A DNA stretch of 64,000 bases from Streptomyces lanatus (GCF_014655715.1 NZ_BNBM01000023.1:62001-126000), one strand, 5' to 3'; shown: positions 44,441 through 54,330, counted from the stretch's first letter. A program made the numbers and translations. The notes: generated from the letters alone by a model not told the origin.

Positions 44441-45310
44441 TCACCTGCCTGCCCCTCTGCGGGCGGCGCGTATGACGTCGGCGAGGGGGGTGGCGGGGTG
44501 GCCGGTGAGGCGGGGGACCGCGTCGCTGACCCCGTCGAGCTGGCCGGCGGCGATGGCCGTGTAGGTGGACACCCAGGCATCGAGCTGCCACTGCGGGGCA
44601 CCGTAGGAGACGCGGGAGGCGTATGCCTCCTCGACCGTCTCGGGGTGGTAGGTGATGGTGCGGCCGAGCACCTCTGACACGATCGCCGCCGCCTCGTCCA
44701 GCGTCAGGGACTCGGGACCGGTCAGGTCGTAGACGGCACCGGCGTGCCCGGCCGGCCGGGCGAGGACCGTGGCGGCGGCTTCGGCGATGTCGTCGTGGGA
44801 TACGAAGGCCGCACGTCCCTGCCCGGCCGGACCGCGGATGACACCGTCCTCACCGGTCAGGTCGGGGACGAACCCGGCGTACAGATTGTCGCGCAGGAAG
44901 GTGTACGCCATCCCGCTGGCCCGGATGTGCTCCTCGGTGTGGAAGTGATCGCGGGCCAGCGTGAACACGGCGTCGGGCGCGGCGCCGAAGAAGGACACGT
45001 AGACCAGGTGCCCGACGCCCGCCTCTGCCGCGGCGTCCACGAAGGCCTTGTGCTGGTCGAGCCGGTCGGCGCTCTCGGAAGCGGACACCATGAACACGGT
45101 CTTCGCCCCGCTCAGACCGCGGACTACGGTGTCATGGTCGTGGTAACTGCCGCCGACCGCCGTGGCACCGGGCAGCTCGGGAGCCCGCTCGGGGTTACGC
45201 ACCAGCAGCCGCTGCGCGATGCCGCGCTCGGCCAGCCGGCGGGCCACACGCCCACCCAGGCGTCCCGTTGCTCCGGTGACCACCAGCGTTGATTCAGGAA
45301 AGTCGGTCAT
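44441..45310 (-). CDS. NmrA-like NAD(P)-binding oxidoreductase
   Basis: 289 residues from ATG 45310 (upstream in-frame codons have no ribosome site). Atypical extended SDR: TLVVTGATGRLGGRVARRLA at residues 8-27 binds the cofactor, VRNPERAPELPGA follows, and VGHLVYVSFFGAAPDAVFTL and HTEEHIRASGMAYTFLRDNL are typical of the NmrA/QOR2-like family, which includes quinone reductases and redox sensors. No regulator is adjacent. Transcribed alone. Confidence 0.9.
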   Translation of the reverse strand: MTDFPESTLVVTGATGRLGGRVARRLAERGIAQRLLVRNPERAPELPGATAVGGSYHDHDTVVRGLSGAKTVFMVSASESADRLDQHKAFVDAAAEAGVGHLVYVSFFGAAPDAVFTLARDHFHTEEHIRASGMAYTFLRDNLYAGFVPDLTGEDGVIRGPAGQGRAAFVSHDDIAEAAATVLARPAGHAGAVYDLTGPESLTLDEAAAIVSEVLGRTITYHPETVEEAYASRVSYGAPQWQLDAWVSTYTAIAAGQLDGVSDAVPRLTGHPATPLADVIRAARRGAGR

Positions 45311-45453
45311 GGTTGGCGTCACCTTCGGTCGGGTGCGTTTGCAGTCCGACCGAGTCTCACATGTGCGCCACGGGCGCTGTGTCAGGGCCACGGCGCCGAA
45401 TCCGGCATCGCCGCGCTCGACGTGTCTGCCTGACTATCCCCAGCATCCGCAGC

Positions 45454-47721
45454 TCAGGGCGTCGTCAGCTCGTAGAAGCCCCTGCCGAACGTCGCCGCCA
45501 CCATGCGGTGCTGCCCCGCGTCGTACTCGATGTCGTCGACCGGCACCTGCGGCATGCCTCGGCCGAGGCGGAGCCACCGGCCGCCGCGCGTGGCGCTGGT
45601 GAACACGCCCTGGTCGGTGGCGATGTAGAGGATGCCGCCCCGCGCTACGACCAGATCGTTGACGGGCGCGTCCGGGAGGTTGCCCGACAGGTTCCGCCAG
45701 TGCCGGCCGCCGTCGGTGCTGCCGTACACATGAGGGAGCGGGGAGCCGGAGCGGTAGCCGGAGTGCGTGGTCCACACCCGGTTCGGGTTCTTCGGGTCGA
45801 CCACGACCCGGGTCACCCAGGGCCGCCCTTCCGCCAGCTTCGTCCACGTGGCCCCGAGGTCCCTGGTCACCCAGACCCGGCCGTCGTCCGTGCCCGCGTA
45901 CACGGTGCGGCCGTCGGACGCCGGGGCGATCGAGGTGATGGTGCCGTAGTTGGGGTAGACGGGGTCGGTGCCCGGGCCGCCGGACAGGTCGGGGCTGATG
46001 GCCCGCCAGGTCTCGCCGCCGTCCGTGGAGCGGTTGACGACCTCGGAGCCGTAGTAGAGGACCTTAGAGTTACGCGGGTCGAACTCCATCGGTGTGAACC
46101 AGTTGCGGCGCTGGAACGTCGTCCGGTCGGCGAAGTACGTGAGCGTGTCTCCCCCGTCGGTGGAGGAGAAGCAGTTGCCGTACTGGTAGCAGGCGAAAAC
46201 GTTGTTCACGTCGGTGGGGTTGATGAGGTTCTCCTCGCCGTCGCCGCCGAGGTACTCGTTGAAGCCGTCACCGCCCCAGGAGCGCAGCGAGCCGTTGTCC
46301 TGAGCGCCGCCCGAGATCCTGGTGACGTCCTGCGGACTGATCGCCGCGCTGTAGAGCTGGGTGTACGGCTGGTGGCGGGACTTGACCCAGCCGCCGTCGC
46401 CGCGCGCGTCGGAGCGGTAGACGCCGCCGTCGTTGCCGAGGTAGACGCGGCCTGGGCGGCGTGGGTCCCACACCATGGCGTGATGGTCGACGTGCATGCT
46501 CGTGTCGTCGGCGCTCCAGGTGTCGCCGCCGTCCTTCGTGGTCAGCAGTGCGACCCCGGCCACATGCACGTGCTCGGTGTCCCGGGGGTCGATCCACACC
46601 TTGCCGAACCACCAGCCAAAGCTGGACTGCGAGTCGGTGAGGGCCTGGTTGTCGGGCGTACGGGTCCAGTTGTCGCCGCCGTCGGAGGAGGCGTAGAAGC
46701 CCTCGAAGTAGCCGTCGGCCTTGTTGACGATCGCATAGAGCCGGTCGCCCGCGACGGCGAGTCCGATCCGCCCTACGCCGGTGCCCTGCGCGGGCAGCCC
46801 GCCACCGAGCCGCTGCCAGGTCTCACCGCCGTCGGCGGAGCGGAAGACACCCGAGCCGACACCGCCGTACGTCCGCAAATCGGGGCGGCGGCGCTTGTCC
46901 CACATCACGGCGTAGAGCCGGTCGCCGTCGACGACGATCTCGGTGGCGCCGGTGAACTCGTTGGCGCCGGCGAGGATCCGCTCCCAAGTGGCGCCACCGT
47001 CCTCCGAGCGGTACACGCCCCGGTCGCCACCGCCGTTGTAGAGCGATCCGGCCGCGGCGGCATAGATACGGCGCGGGTTGGCGGGATCGATGGTGATGGC
47101 GCTGATCGCCCCGGAGTCACGCAGGCCGATCGGCGTCCAGTTCCGGCCGCCGTCGGTGCTGCGGTACATGCCGGTTCCCTCGTACGTGATGCTGCCGCCG
47201 CCCGGATTGGGCTCGCCGGTGCCGACGTACAACGTGCCGTCCGGCGCGGTGGCGACCGCGCCCATGGCCTGCGTCCAGCTGTCGGGCCACACCGAGTGGA
47301 ACGTCTGACCGGCGTCGGTGCTGCGCCAGAGCCCGCCGCTGGCAGCCGCCGCGTACAGCGTGTCGGCCCGCTTGGGATCGAGCGCGAGGGACACGATCCG
47401 CCCGCCGATGTTGGTGGGTCCGACGCCCTTCCAGCGCCCGCCCACGGTGGGCAGTTCGCGCGCCTGCGCGGCGGCGAGGTCGTGTGCGTGCCGTGGGATC
47501 GACTCTCCCGGCAGGGTCTTCTGCATATAGCGGTACTCGGCCGGGGCGGACGGCCCACGGACGGGCCGGTAGACATCGCCCGGTGGAGGCGGCGCCGCGG
47601 CGGCCGGTGCGACGAGCAACGCGGCACCGGTGACCGTGGCGAGAACCAGCGAAAGCAGACCTCTGCCCATTGAGCCCGTCCCGCCTCTGCGCATTGAGCC
47701 CATCCCACCCATACATCCCAT
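45454..47721 (-). CDS. Large secreted BNR/sortilin-type beta-propeller protein
   Basis: 755 residues with ATG 47721; ATG 47670 (MGRGLLSLVLATVTGAALLV) is as likely and gives a better signal peptide, with cleavage near APAAAA. The mature part consists of repeated BNR/Asp-box units (STDGGRNW, SEDGGATWERI, SADGGETWQRL, SSDGGDNWTRT, STDGGRHWRNL), about ten in all, predicting two beta-propellers as in sortilin or xyloglucanase-like GH74 proteins. No GH74 catalytic pair is obvious. It ends GRGFYELTTP. The substrate is unknown. Confidence 0.85.
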   Translation of the reverse strand: MGCMGGMGSMRRGGTGSMGRGLLSLVLATVTGAALLVAPAAAAPPPPGDVYRPVRGPSAPAEYRYMQKTLPGESIPRHAHDLAAAQARELPTVGGRWKGVGPTNIGGRIVSLALDPKRADTLYAAAASGGLWRSTDAGQTFHSVWPDSWTQAMGAVATAPDGTLYVGTGEPNPGGGSITYEGTGMYRSTDGGRNWTPIGLRDSGAISAITIDPANPRRIYAAAAGSLYNGGGDRGVYRSEDGGATWERILAGANEFTGATEIVVDGDRLYAVMWDKRRRPDLRTYGGVGSGVFRSADGGETWQRLGGGLPAQGTGVGRIGLAVAGDRLYAIVNKADGYFEGFYASSDGGDNWTRTPDNQALTDSQSSFGWWFGKVWIDPRDTEHVHVAGVALLTTKDGGDTWSADDTSMHVDHHAMVWDPRRPGRVYLGNDGGVYRSDARGDGGWVKSRHQPYTQLYSAAISPQDVTRISGGAQDNGSLRSWGGDGFNEYLGGDGEENLINPTDVNNVFACYQYGNCFSSTDGGDTLTYFADRTTFQRRNWFTPMEFDPRNSKVLYYGSEVVNRSTDGGETWRAISPDLSGGPGTDPVYPNYGTITSIAPASDGRTVYAGTDDGRVWVTRDLGATWTKLAEGRPWVTRVVVDPKNPNRVWTTHSGYRSGSPLPHVYGSTDGGRHWRNLSGNLPDAPVNDLVVARGGILYIATDQGVFTSATRGGRWLRLGRGMPQVPVDDIEYDAGQHRMVAATFGRGFYELTTP

Positions 47722-47817
47722 CCCGACGTCATGGCCACTTCAAGCAGCGGCAACGACGTTACGAGAGAAGGGAGTTGAGCAGAAGAGGGCGTCTTAGGGA
47801 CTGAGGTGTGGCCCGGC

Positions 47818-48291
47818 TCACAGCACCTTGCGCTGGACGAGGAGTGAAAGCACGAGCGTGCCCGGCAGCAGAGGCACCCAGCTCGTCAGGACCCGGTAGC
47901 CGATGATCGTTGTCGTGGCCAGGCTCAGCGCGGCGCCCAGGAGGACCATGGCGAACACCAGGGCCGCGTCGATGGGGCCGATGCCGCCCGGTGCCGGTAC
48001 GGCTCCGACCGCGGTGCTGGCGACGAGGAACGCGAAGGTCTTCTGCGCCCAGGTCAGCGGCAAGCCCAGCGCGAAGCCGACCGAGGCGTTCACGCTTGCC
48101 TGGAGCAGCGGGGTGGCGGCGGCTCCGCCCCAGAGCGCGAGGATGCGGCTGGGCCGGGTGTGCAGGATCCGTGCGTCGGTCAGGGCGGTGCGTAGGAAGT
48201 TCAGGATCGGGCGACGCAGCGGACGTACGAACGTCAGAAGCAGGGCGGCCACTGCCAGACCGATCCCCACGCCTCCGGCGACCAGGTGCAA
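47818..48291 (-). pseudogene. C-terminal part of a UPF0104/YbhN-type membrane protein
   Basis: 157 codons with at least four membrane segments: GGVGIGLAVAALLLTFV, ASVNASVGFALGLPLTW, TFAFLVASTAVGAVPAPGGI and VLTSWVPLLPGTLVLSLLV. PAPGGIGPIDAALVFAMVLL is the hallmark of the lysylphosphatidylglycerol-synthase transmembrane (UPF0104) family, whose members have about 320 residues or more. Coding character extends slightly upstream (LVELVPDKRTLHL) and stops near 48340, so the N-terminal half is missing. Confidence 0.75.
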
Positions 48292-48668
48292 CGTCCGCTT
48301 GTCCGGGACGAGTTCAACCAGCTGGCTAGGGCGACTCCCTCCGTCCCCACCGAGGCGATTTCAGCAGGCCCCGAAATGTGAAGCCCGCTCCGAGGCGACC
48401 TTCATCGGCCCCGCCCGTGACCGGCTCGGAGGGCCAAGCAGGACTGTTTTCAAGCCGTCTTCGCAGGCGGCGGTCTTCACAGATTGGGGCCGATTCGAGA
48501 CGCCTCAGTGGTCCCAAACGCGTCGCCATAGCCAATCCACTCAGACGGACAACTGACAACCCACAAACACCGCCAGAGCCATCCTTGCGAAAACCATTGG
48601 TGCCCGGCTTGCTCCGCTGATGGACTGACGCCCTACCCTGAGTCCGCCGCCTGACGGAGATAGTGGTT
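48292..48668. other. Non-coding gap
   Basis: No supported gene. GACGGAGA at 48653-48660 is the ribosome site of the methyltransferase gene. Confidence 0.5.
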
Positions 48669-49424
48669 GTGACAGGTTATGACGTGCTTGCCGAGGTGTA
48701 CGAATGGCTCATCTCGGATGCAAAGTTGTCTCCAGCCGAGTTCGCTGCGTCGTTCGACGACGTCCTCGATCTGCTGCCGTCGAACGCTCACGTCCTCGAC
48801 TGTTCATGCGGAACCGGACAGTTGGCGGTTGGCCTCGCCGGTCGTGGCATGCAGGTTGTCGCAACTGACGCCAGCGAAGCGATGGTCCGTCGGACCGCAG
48901 AGCTGTCCGAGGAGTTCGGGGCATCCGTCCGGGCCGTACGGGCGAACTGGGAAGAGTTGCCCGACCATTTCCAGGACAACACGTTCGACATGGTGTTCTG
49001 CGTCGGCAACTCGCTTCACCATGCCACGGGCGCGACAGGCAGGGGTGCTGCTCTGGAGTCGATGTCACGGCTTCTGCGCCCCGGCGGGCGCCTGGTACTC
49101 ACATCCCGCACTTGGGAACTCGTGAGGGCCAGAGGTTCCCGGCTGGAGATCAGTGACCGACTCGTCCGCCGGAACGGTCGCGATGCCGTCGTGGTCTACC
49201 GCTGGGAGATTGCGCCGCATTGGGAGGAGGAGCACCACATCGAGATTGCGATCGCGCAAGTCGATGCGACCGGGTTGGTTCTCGTCCGCTCGGAACTGCT
49301 GTCCTGCTGGCCCTACCGGTACGAGGAACTCGAAGTCGAGCTGCACCGGGTCGGACTCCGGACGGAACTGAGCACGTTCGATCTCGAGGCCGAGAACTAC
49401 ATGGTGGTCGCGAGCAAAGTATAA
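48669..49424 (+). CDS. Class I SAM-dependent methyltransferase
   Basis: 251 residues from GTG 48669; GTG 48663 is only three bases from GGAG and less likely. Motif I HVLDCSCGTGQLAVGLAGRG binds SAM, VVATDASEAMV is motif II, and DMVFCVGNSLHH and LLRPGGRLVLTSRTWE are motifs IV and VI. The C-terminal third (EEHHIEIAIAQVDAT) is an added substrate domain of glycine/sarcosine-type enzymes. The substrate is not apparent. Transcribed alone. Confidence 0.9.
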   Translation: MTGYDVLAEVYEWLISDAKLSPAEFAASFDDVLDLLPSNAHVLDCSCGTGQLAVGLAGRGMQVVATDASEAMVRRTAELSEEFGASVRAVRANWEELPDHFQDNTFDMVFCVGNSLHHATGATGRGAALESMSRLLRPGGRLVLTSRTWELVRARGSRLEISDRLVRRNGRDAVVVYRWEIAPHWEEEHHIEIAIAQVDATGLVLVRSELLSCWPYRYEELEVELHRVGLRTELSTFDLEAENYMVVASKV

Positions 49425-49498
49425 ACACCGGACTCTCAGTCCCCGGCCGGACCACGCGGTTGCCCGCAGGACGCTTGCGCCCTCTCATCGGTGCGGGT

Positions 49499-49846
49499 TC
49501 AAGTGGTCAACGCAACGCCTCGGACGAGGAGTGCTCGTCGATCAGACGGCGGTAGATCCGGGGCGACGGTGTGGCGCTGTTTCCTGGTCGCATCCAGATC
49601 AATGAGCAGGATCTCGTCGATCAGCGGCGTGAACGGAACCAGCTTCGACGGCCGCGCCGAAGCGGTTGTCGTGCGTGGCTGCGGCCAAGCCGAGGTCAGG
49701 GCCTTGTCGACCGTGCTCCAGGTGACGCCGTACCTGCACTGCAACGCCCGGTTCGACATGCCATCGCGGGAGTCGCGCCGCAGCGCGGCGTACAACTCGA
49801 CCTTCGACTGGCCAGGCAGCATCGGGGGTGCTCCTTTACTCAGCAC
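49499..49846 (-). pseudogene. istA: N-terminal remnant of an IS21-type IstA transposase
   Basis: The reverse strand reads KVELYAALRRDSRDGMSNRA, CRYGVTWSTVDKALTSAWP and PSKLVPFTPLIDEILLIDLD, ATRKQRHTV, matching the first ~90 residues of actinobacterial IstA with its helix-turn-helix. Then the frame shifts: IYRRLIDEHSSSEALR appears one frame over. The catalytic domain and IstB are absent. Confidence 0.75.
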
Positions 49847-49888
49847 ATCCAGCTTGACACCGCAACCCCGATGGTGACGTCAGAATTC

Positions 49889-49931
49889 GGTTCTGGCACA
49901 GATATTGGGGAACGGTCGCGGAGCGTCACTG
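49889..49931 (+). repeat. ISL3-type terminal repeat (copy 1)
   Basis: A 43-bp stretch starting GGTTCTGGCACAGATATTGG is 35/43 identical to 54465-54507. It lies at the 3' end of the ISL3 transposase remnant on the reverse strand and reads inward, as a terminal inverted repeat should. Confidence 0.7.
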
Positions 49932-50155
49932 GAGCAGGATCATCTTGCGGAGTAGTTCGAATCCGGCTCGCCCGTAGAGCTGCCTTTTGATCTTTTGATG
50001 CGGTTGACGGCGCCTTCGGTGCCGCCAGAGCTCCATTCCAGGGTGAGGCCGGCTGTCACGGCATTGAGGTCCCTGAGCAGGTGGAGCGCGAAGTTGGTGA
50101 GGCCGGGCAGGGGCCCAGCGCGTTCCGAGGGCACCGGCTTGCCGTCCTGCAACGC
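49926..50155 (-). pseudogene. C-terminal remnant of an ISL3-family transposase
   Basis: The reverse strand reads LPGLTNFALHLLRDLNAVTA, GLTLEWSSGGTEGAVNRIK and, after a frameshift near 49990, KIKRQLYGRAGFELLRKMIL, ending at 49926. These are the last ~75 residues of ISL3 transposases. The upstream ~330 residues are missing. Confidence 0.8.
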
Positions 50156-50158
50156 TTA

Positions 50159-50193
50159 CCACCCGGTCGTGTGCCGCAGCCCCGACCGGGTGG
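50159..50193. terminator. Terminator after the GH29 gene
   Basis: CCACCCGGTCG (50159-50169) pairs perfectly with CGACCGGGTGG (50183-50193), an 11-bp stem with a 13-nt loop, 28 bp after the reverse-strand fucosidase stop. Confidence 0.75.
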
Positions 50194-50220
50194 GAAGGTG
50201 GGTCACCGGGGTGGCGCCGG

Positions 50221-52278
50221 TCAGGCGACAGGGCTGAACGTCCACAGCAGGTTGGTGCTCTGCTGCCATGTCCACTGCTTGGTCACGGCCCCTGAGGCGA
50301 CCCTTCCGCCGCTGTCGAGGACCAGTCCCGTGCTGCGGTTGGCGATCGAGTACTGGTCCTGGCCGCGGTGGGTGATCTGCCACTGCTGCGTTTCGCTGCC
50401 GTCCCAGGCCTTCTGCCGGGCCGCGTCACCGTTGGTGGTGGAGCCCCAGCCGTCGGCGACCATGCCGTTGGTGCGGTTGACGAGCCTGTAGTAGCCGTTT
50501 CCGAGTTCGATCGCCTGCCACTGGAGATTGGTGTGGTCTATCGGCTGCCACTGCTTCAGGTTCGAGCCACTGGCGACATTGCCGCCGCTGTCCAGCGCCA
50601 AGCGGCTCGTGACATTGGTCAGGCGGTAGTACTTGTCGGGCCTGAACGTCACCTTCAGTGATCTGATCGCGTCATTGTTGCCGGTCGCCAGGAGGTCGGG
50701 GGTGTTGGAGGTGAACGTCCAGGCGGTGCCGGTGAAGTTGTCGCCGGAGTAGCCCGTCACCTGGTAGCCGTCGGGCACCAGGAGGGAGGAGGCCATGGCG
50801 GGCCCCAGTCCGGCGGCGGACAGCTGGGAGGAGGTGTAGCTGCCCAGCGGCAGAACGGCGCCGCTGCCTTGGTAGTTGACGTTCTGGAACACCGCTGCGG
50901 AAACCCTGATGGGCATGCCCTGGACCTCGACACACACCACGGAGACGTTGGCGTCCGGCGCGGTGGCCGGCACGGTGACATCGATGGTGCCGCCGCTGAC
51001 GGTGTACGAGAGCGAGGCCGAGGGGTTGTTCAGCAGATAGACGCGGCGGATCGTGTTGTCGAGCGCCGGGATCCGCAGCTGGCCGTTCGTCGGCCAGGTG
51101 AAGATATGGGCGAAGAGCCTGCCGCTCTTCTTGGTGACCTTCCCCCACGTCGGTTCGGTGGCGAACGGGCTGCCGCTGGTGCCGTAAATGCTGTCGCCGT
51201 ACGTCGACATCCATGAGGCCAGGCCGTTCAGGACGGTCTCAGTTCCGGCGGTGACCAAGCCCTCGCCCGTAGGGCCGATGTTCAACAGGTAGTTGCCGTC
51301 CCGGGAGACCACCGTGACGAGTTCTTGGACGATGTCCTTCAAGGACCTGTAGCGGGTCTCCAAGCCCGCGTTGTAGCCCCAGGAGCCGTTCATGGTGGCG
51401 CACTTCTCCCACTGCCGGTTCATCGGCTGGGCGGGTACCCCGAACTCCGCGACCGCGTAGTCGCCGAGACCGAGGTCCCGCTTGACCCGTTCGTTGACGA
51501 TGAGGCCGGGCTTGCGGGCGATCAGCCAGTTATAGAGGTCGACGCCGTCCGATTTCAGCCACCAGTCCTCCAGGGTGGGGCTGGAGGGCTCGCCGGACCA
51601 GTCGCCGTCGAACCACAGCAGCGCCGGGTCGTAGCGGTCCAGCAGTTCCTGGAGCTGCGCCTTCATGTCGGCGATGTAGGCGGTGCGGGCGGCCTGCGAG
51701 GACATCGTGGTGAAACCGCCCTGGTAGCGGTCGACCTGTGAAGGATGGTTCCAGTCGAGGATCGAGTAGTACAGACAGAACTTGATCCCGCGACTCTCGC
51801 ACTCCCTCTTGAGGTCCCCGAGCAGGTCGGTCTGGAAGCCGCTGTAGTCGTGCAGGTTGTACAGCTTGCTGCCGGTGGTGTCGGTGAAGCTCGCCACGTC
51901 GGAGTTCCACATCGCGTAGCCCTCGTGGTGCTTGGCGGTGATCACGAGGTACTTCATGCCGGCGTTCTTGGCCAGTTCGGCGACGGCGGCGGCGTTGAAC
52001 TGGCTCGGGTTGAACTTCTGGCTGACCTGGGTCTGGTAGCTCGCCTTGCTCCACCGCTGCTGGTCCATCGCCCACTCGCCCCTGGCGAGATGCGAGTAGG
52101 ACCCGAAGTGGATGAACATCCCGAACCTGGCCTGGTACCACCAGTCCATCTTCGAGGGGACGGTGTACGCCTCGGCGGTGGAGGGCCACAGGGCCTGCGG
52201 CAGTCCGAAGGCCGCCACTCCTCCGGCAAGGGCGGCGGCCTTCATCAGAGAACGTCTGCTGAGGGAGGCGGAGGACAT
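50221..52278 (-). CDS. Secreted GH29 alpha-L-fucosidase with crystallin-like and ricin-type domains
   Basis: 685 residues from ATG 52278. A Tat signal (LSRRSLMKAAALAGGVAAFG) ends near STAEA. The GH29 barrel spans residues ~40-370: WWYQARFGMFIHFGSYSH, VITAKHHEGYAMWNS, and Asp224 in LLWFDGDWSGE as nucleophile. Then a beta-sandwich, a beta/gamma-crystallin-like module (~residues 450-540, VFQNVNYQGSGAVLPLGSYT) and a ricin-type lectin repeat to the end (YYRLTNVTSRLALDSGGN, QWQITHRGQDQYSIANRSTG). It removes terminal fucose from glycans outside the cell. A hairpin terminator follows and GH43 lies upstream. Confidence 0.92.
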   Translation of the reverse strand: MSSASLSRRSLMKAAALAGGVAAFGLPQALWPSTAEAYTVPSKMDWWYQARFGMFIHFGSYSHLARGEWAMDQQRWSKASYQTQVSQKFNPSQFNAAAVAELAKNAGMKYLVITAKHHEGYAMWNSDVASFTDTTGSKLYNLHDYSGFQTDLLGDLKRECESRGIKFCLYYSILDWNHPSQVDRYQGGFTTMSSQAARTAYIADMKAQLQELLDRYDPALLWFDGDWSGEPSSPTLEDWWLKSDGVDLYNWLIARKPGLIVNERVKRDLGLGDYAVAEFGVPAQPMNRQWEKCATMNGSWGYNAGLETRYRSLKDIVQELVTVVSRDGNYLLNIGPTGEGLVTAGTETVLNGLASWMSTYGDSIYGTSGSPFATEPTWGKVTKKSGRLFAHIFTWPTNGQLRIPALDNTIRRVYLLNNPSASLSYTVSGGTIDVTVPATAPDANVSVVCVEVQGMPIRVSAAVFQNVNYQGSGAVLPLGSYTSSQLSAAGLGPAMASSLLVPDGYQVTGYSGDNFTGTAWTFTSNTPDLLATGNNDAIRSLKVTFRPDKYYRLTNVTSRLALDSGGNVASGSNLKQWQPIDHTNLQWQAIELGNGYYRLVNRTNGMVADGWGSTTNGDAARQKAWDGSETQQWQITHRGQDQYSIANRSTGLVLDSGGRVASGAVTKQWTWQQSTNLLWTFSPVA

Positions 52279-52781
52279 GGTGCGGCTCCATGTGTCGGGG
52301 GAGGGAGATGCGGGGAGCGGGGAGCGGAACACCGGCGCGGCGGCCGTCTTCCGCTTCAACTTCCAGGAGACATCCGATGAATTTATAGATGAACCACGAT
52401 GGCCGCGTCTGTAGCGGAGGCGATAGAATCCAAAAATCAATGGTCGAAGGATTCTTGCGGCGATAGGCTAGCCCTGAAGGGCCACCCACTCGATGAATGG
52501 GAGCGCTACACATCGGATCTATGGCAGGGAAGTTGCCCGCCTGATGGGGCCTAGGGGTGGCGACGCGGACGCGCTGGGAGTCAGGAGCAGGACGGCAGCC
52601 GCCGCGGTGGCGGCGGACTTCAACGCAATGGGTCGCATAAGCGGCTAACCCGCAGGACCGAGCGGGTACAGGGCCCGAGCCCGCGATCACTCGCAGGAGC
52701 GAGCAGAGCCTGCCTCACGGCCTTGAGGGACGCGGGAATGGCCATTTGCCACGCGAGCGGTGGCAGTGTGCCGGTTGGTGC
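52279..52781. other. GH29 promoter region, no gene
   Basis: AT-rich bases at 52375-52450 (reverse-strand TTTTTGGATTCTATCG and TTTATAGATGAACC nearby) are the likely fucosidase promoter. No copy of TACATCGATGTA is present, so the LacI protein at 62.5 kb need not control this gene. No supportable frame. Confidence 0.4.
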
Positions 52782-52814
52782 GGAAGGCTCCGAGCCGTGG
52801 GGTCGGAGCCTTCC
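52782..52814. terminator. Terminator after the GH43 gene
   Basis: GGAAGGCTCCGA (52782-52793) pairs perfectly with TCGGAGCCTTCC (52803-52814), a 12-bp stem with a 9-nt loop, 27 bp after the reverse-strand GH43 stop. Confidence 0.85.
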
Positions 52815-52840
52815 GGAGGGTAACGGACCGTACTTGTGGC

Positions 52841-54298
52841 TCACTGGGCGTAGAAGGTGGCGTCGGCCCGGGCGGTCGTCGTGCTCACAGCCTGGACGTA
52901 CAGCAGATAGTTGTAGTGGCGGATGTAGCGGCCCGGGAGGTTGTACGACTCGTAGGAGACACCGGCGGAGTCCGCGAGGCCGGCCCGGGCCATGTAGGAG
53001 GCGTCGCCGGCGAACAGCGACGTTCCGTCGTTCTTCTCCACCCACACCTCGTTGTTCTTGTGACGCAGGAAGTAGCCGGGGAAGTTCGCCGACTCCAGGG
53101 AGACGGTGCCGGTGCCGGCGAGACCGGTGACCACTCGGAACTGCGAGTCGGCGAGCGGCGCGACGTTCGGCTCGATCTTGGCGCGGTACTCCCAGTGGCG
53201 GATGAACCGGTCGGGGTAGTTGTACGAGGAGAGCCGGATGGGGGTGAGGCCGTCGGCGACCGGGATGCCGAAGTCGGGGGTGCCGTCGGCCTTCCAGTAG
53301 ATCTTCTGGACGCGGGTGCGGCGGTTGGGGTCCTTGAGGCCGTCACCGACGACGTCCTTGTAACTGCGGTCGTGGTAGACGAGGATGTCCGACTTGCCGT
53401 CCTCGGAGACCGTGAACTGGTTGTGCCCGGGGCCGTACTGGCTGGTGGCGGCGAAACTGGCGAAGACCGGGTTCGGGTTCTTGGCCCACGACGAGGCGCT
53501 GAGCAGGTCGGCTGAGGCGGAGGCGGTCAGCAGCCCCATGCAGTAGTTGGCGTCGGTGGCGGCGGCCGAGAAGGTCATGAAGACCTTGCCGCCCCGCTGG
53601 ATCACGGCCGGGCCCTCGTTGACCGTCGCGCCGGCGGTCTCCCACGAGGCGGTCGGCCGACTGATCATGACCGGAGTGCCGGTGATGGTCCACGGGCTGG
53701 ACATCTGCGCTATGTAAAGGTTGGTGCCACGGCCGACGGCCGGGTCGTTCTGCGCCCAGGAGAGGTAGCGGGTGCCGTTCACGGCGAAGGTCGTCGCGTC
53801 GAGCGAGAAGGTGTTCAGCGGCAGTACGATGCGCCCCTTCTCCGTCCAGGTCCCCGTGATCGGGTTCGCGTCCGTGCACTCCAGCACGTAGGGCCGGATC
53901 CTCCAGACGTCCCACGAGGCGCCGGCGGCGAAGTAGATGTACCACCTGCCGCCGATGAAGTGGATCTCCGGAGCCCAGATGTAGCCGCCCATCTCACCGC
54001 TGGCGTGCTTGGTCCAGATGGTCGTCTCCGGGGCCGCCGTCAGCCCCTGGATCGTGGTGGCCCTGCGCAACACGATCCGGTCGTACGCCGGAACCGTGGC
54101 GGTGAAGTAGTAGAAGCCGTCGGTGTGCTTGAAGATGTGCGGGTCGGCCCGCTGCTCGGCGATGGTGTTCGTGTACGTCACACCGGGGGACGCGGGCACG
54201 GCGGCGTGGGCGGTACCGGCCGAGACACCAGTGACGGTGGCCGCGGCCGAACCGGCGATCATGCCGAGGACTGTTCGCCGGGTAAGCGCTGGTCTCAC
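52841..54298 (-). CDS. Secreted GH43 arabinosidase with AbfB arabinose-binding domain
   Basis: 485 residues from GTG 54298 (GGGAG seven bases before). A Tat signal (LTRRTVLGMIAGSAAATVTG) ends at AHA. The five-bladed GH43 propeller covers residues ~45-345: Asp52 in RADPHIF is the general base, FSLDATTF supplies the modulating Asp, and VNEGPAVIQ the general acid Glu. The C-terminal ~140 residues are an AbfB domain (SSYNYPDRFIRHWEYRAKIE, LESANFPGYFLRHKNNEVWV, YNLPGRYIRHYNYLLYV). It should release arabinose from arabinan or arabinoxylan. Confidence 0.92.
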   Translation of the reverse strand: MRPALTRRTVLGMIAGSAAATVTGVSAGTAHAAVPASPGVTYTNTIAEQRADPHIFKHTDGFYYFTATVPAYDRIVLRRATTIQGLTAAPETTIWTKHASGEMGGYIWAPEIHFIGGRWYIYFAAGASWDVWRIRPYVLECTDANPITGTWTEKGRIVLPLNTFSLDATTFAVNGTRYLSWAQNDPAVGRGTNLYIAQMSSPWTITGTPVMISRPTASWETAGATVNEGPAVIQRGGKVFMTFSAAATDANYCMGLLTASASADLLSASSWAKNPNPVFASFAATSQYGPGHNQFTVSEDGKSDILVYHDRSYKDVVGDGLKDPNRRTRVQKIYWKADGTPDFGIPVADGLTPIRLSSYNYPDRFIRHWEYRAKIEPNVAPLADSQFRVVTGLAGTGTVSLESANFPGYFLRHKNNEVWVEKNDGTSLFAGDASYMARAGLADSAGVSYESYNLPGRYIRHYNYLLYVQAVSTTTARADATFYAQ

Positions 54299-54330
54299 AG
54301 GGTGCTCCCTCTGGTGCTGGCGGTGCGGAG

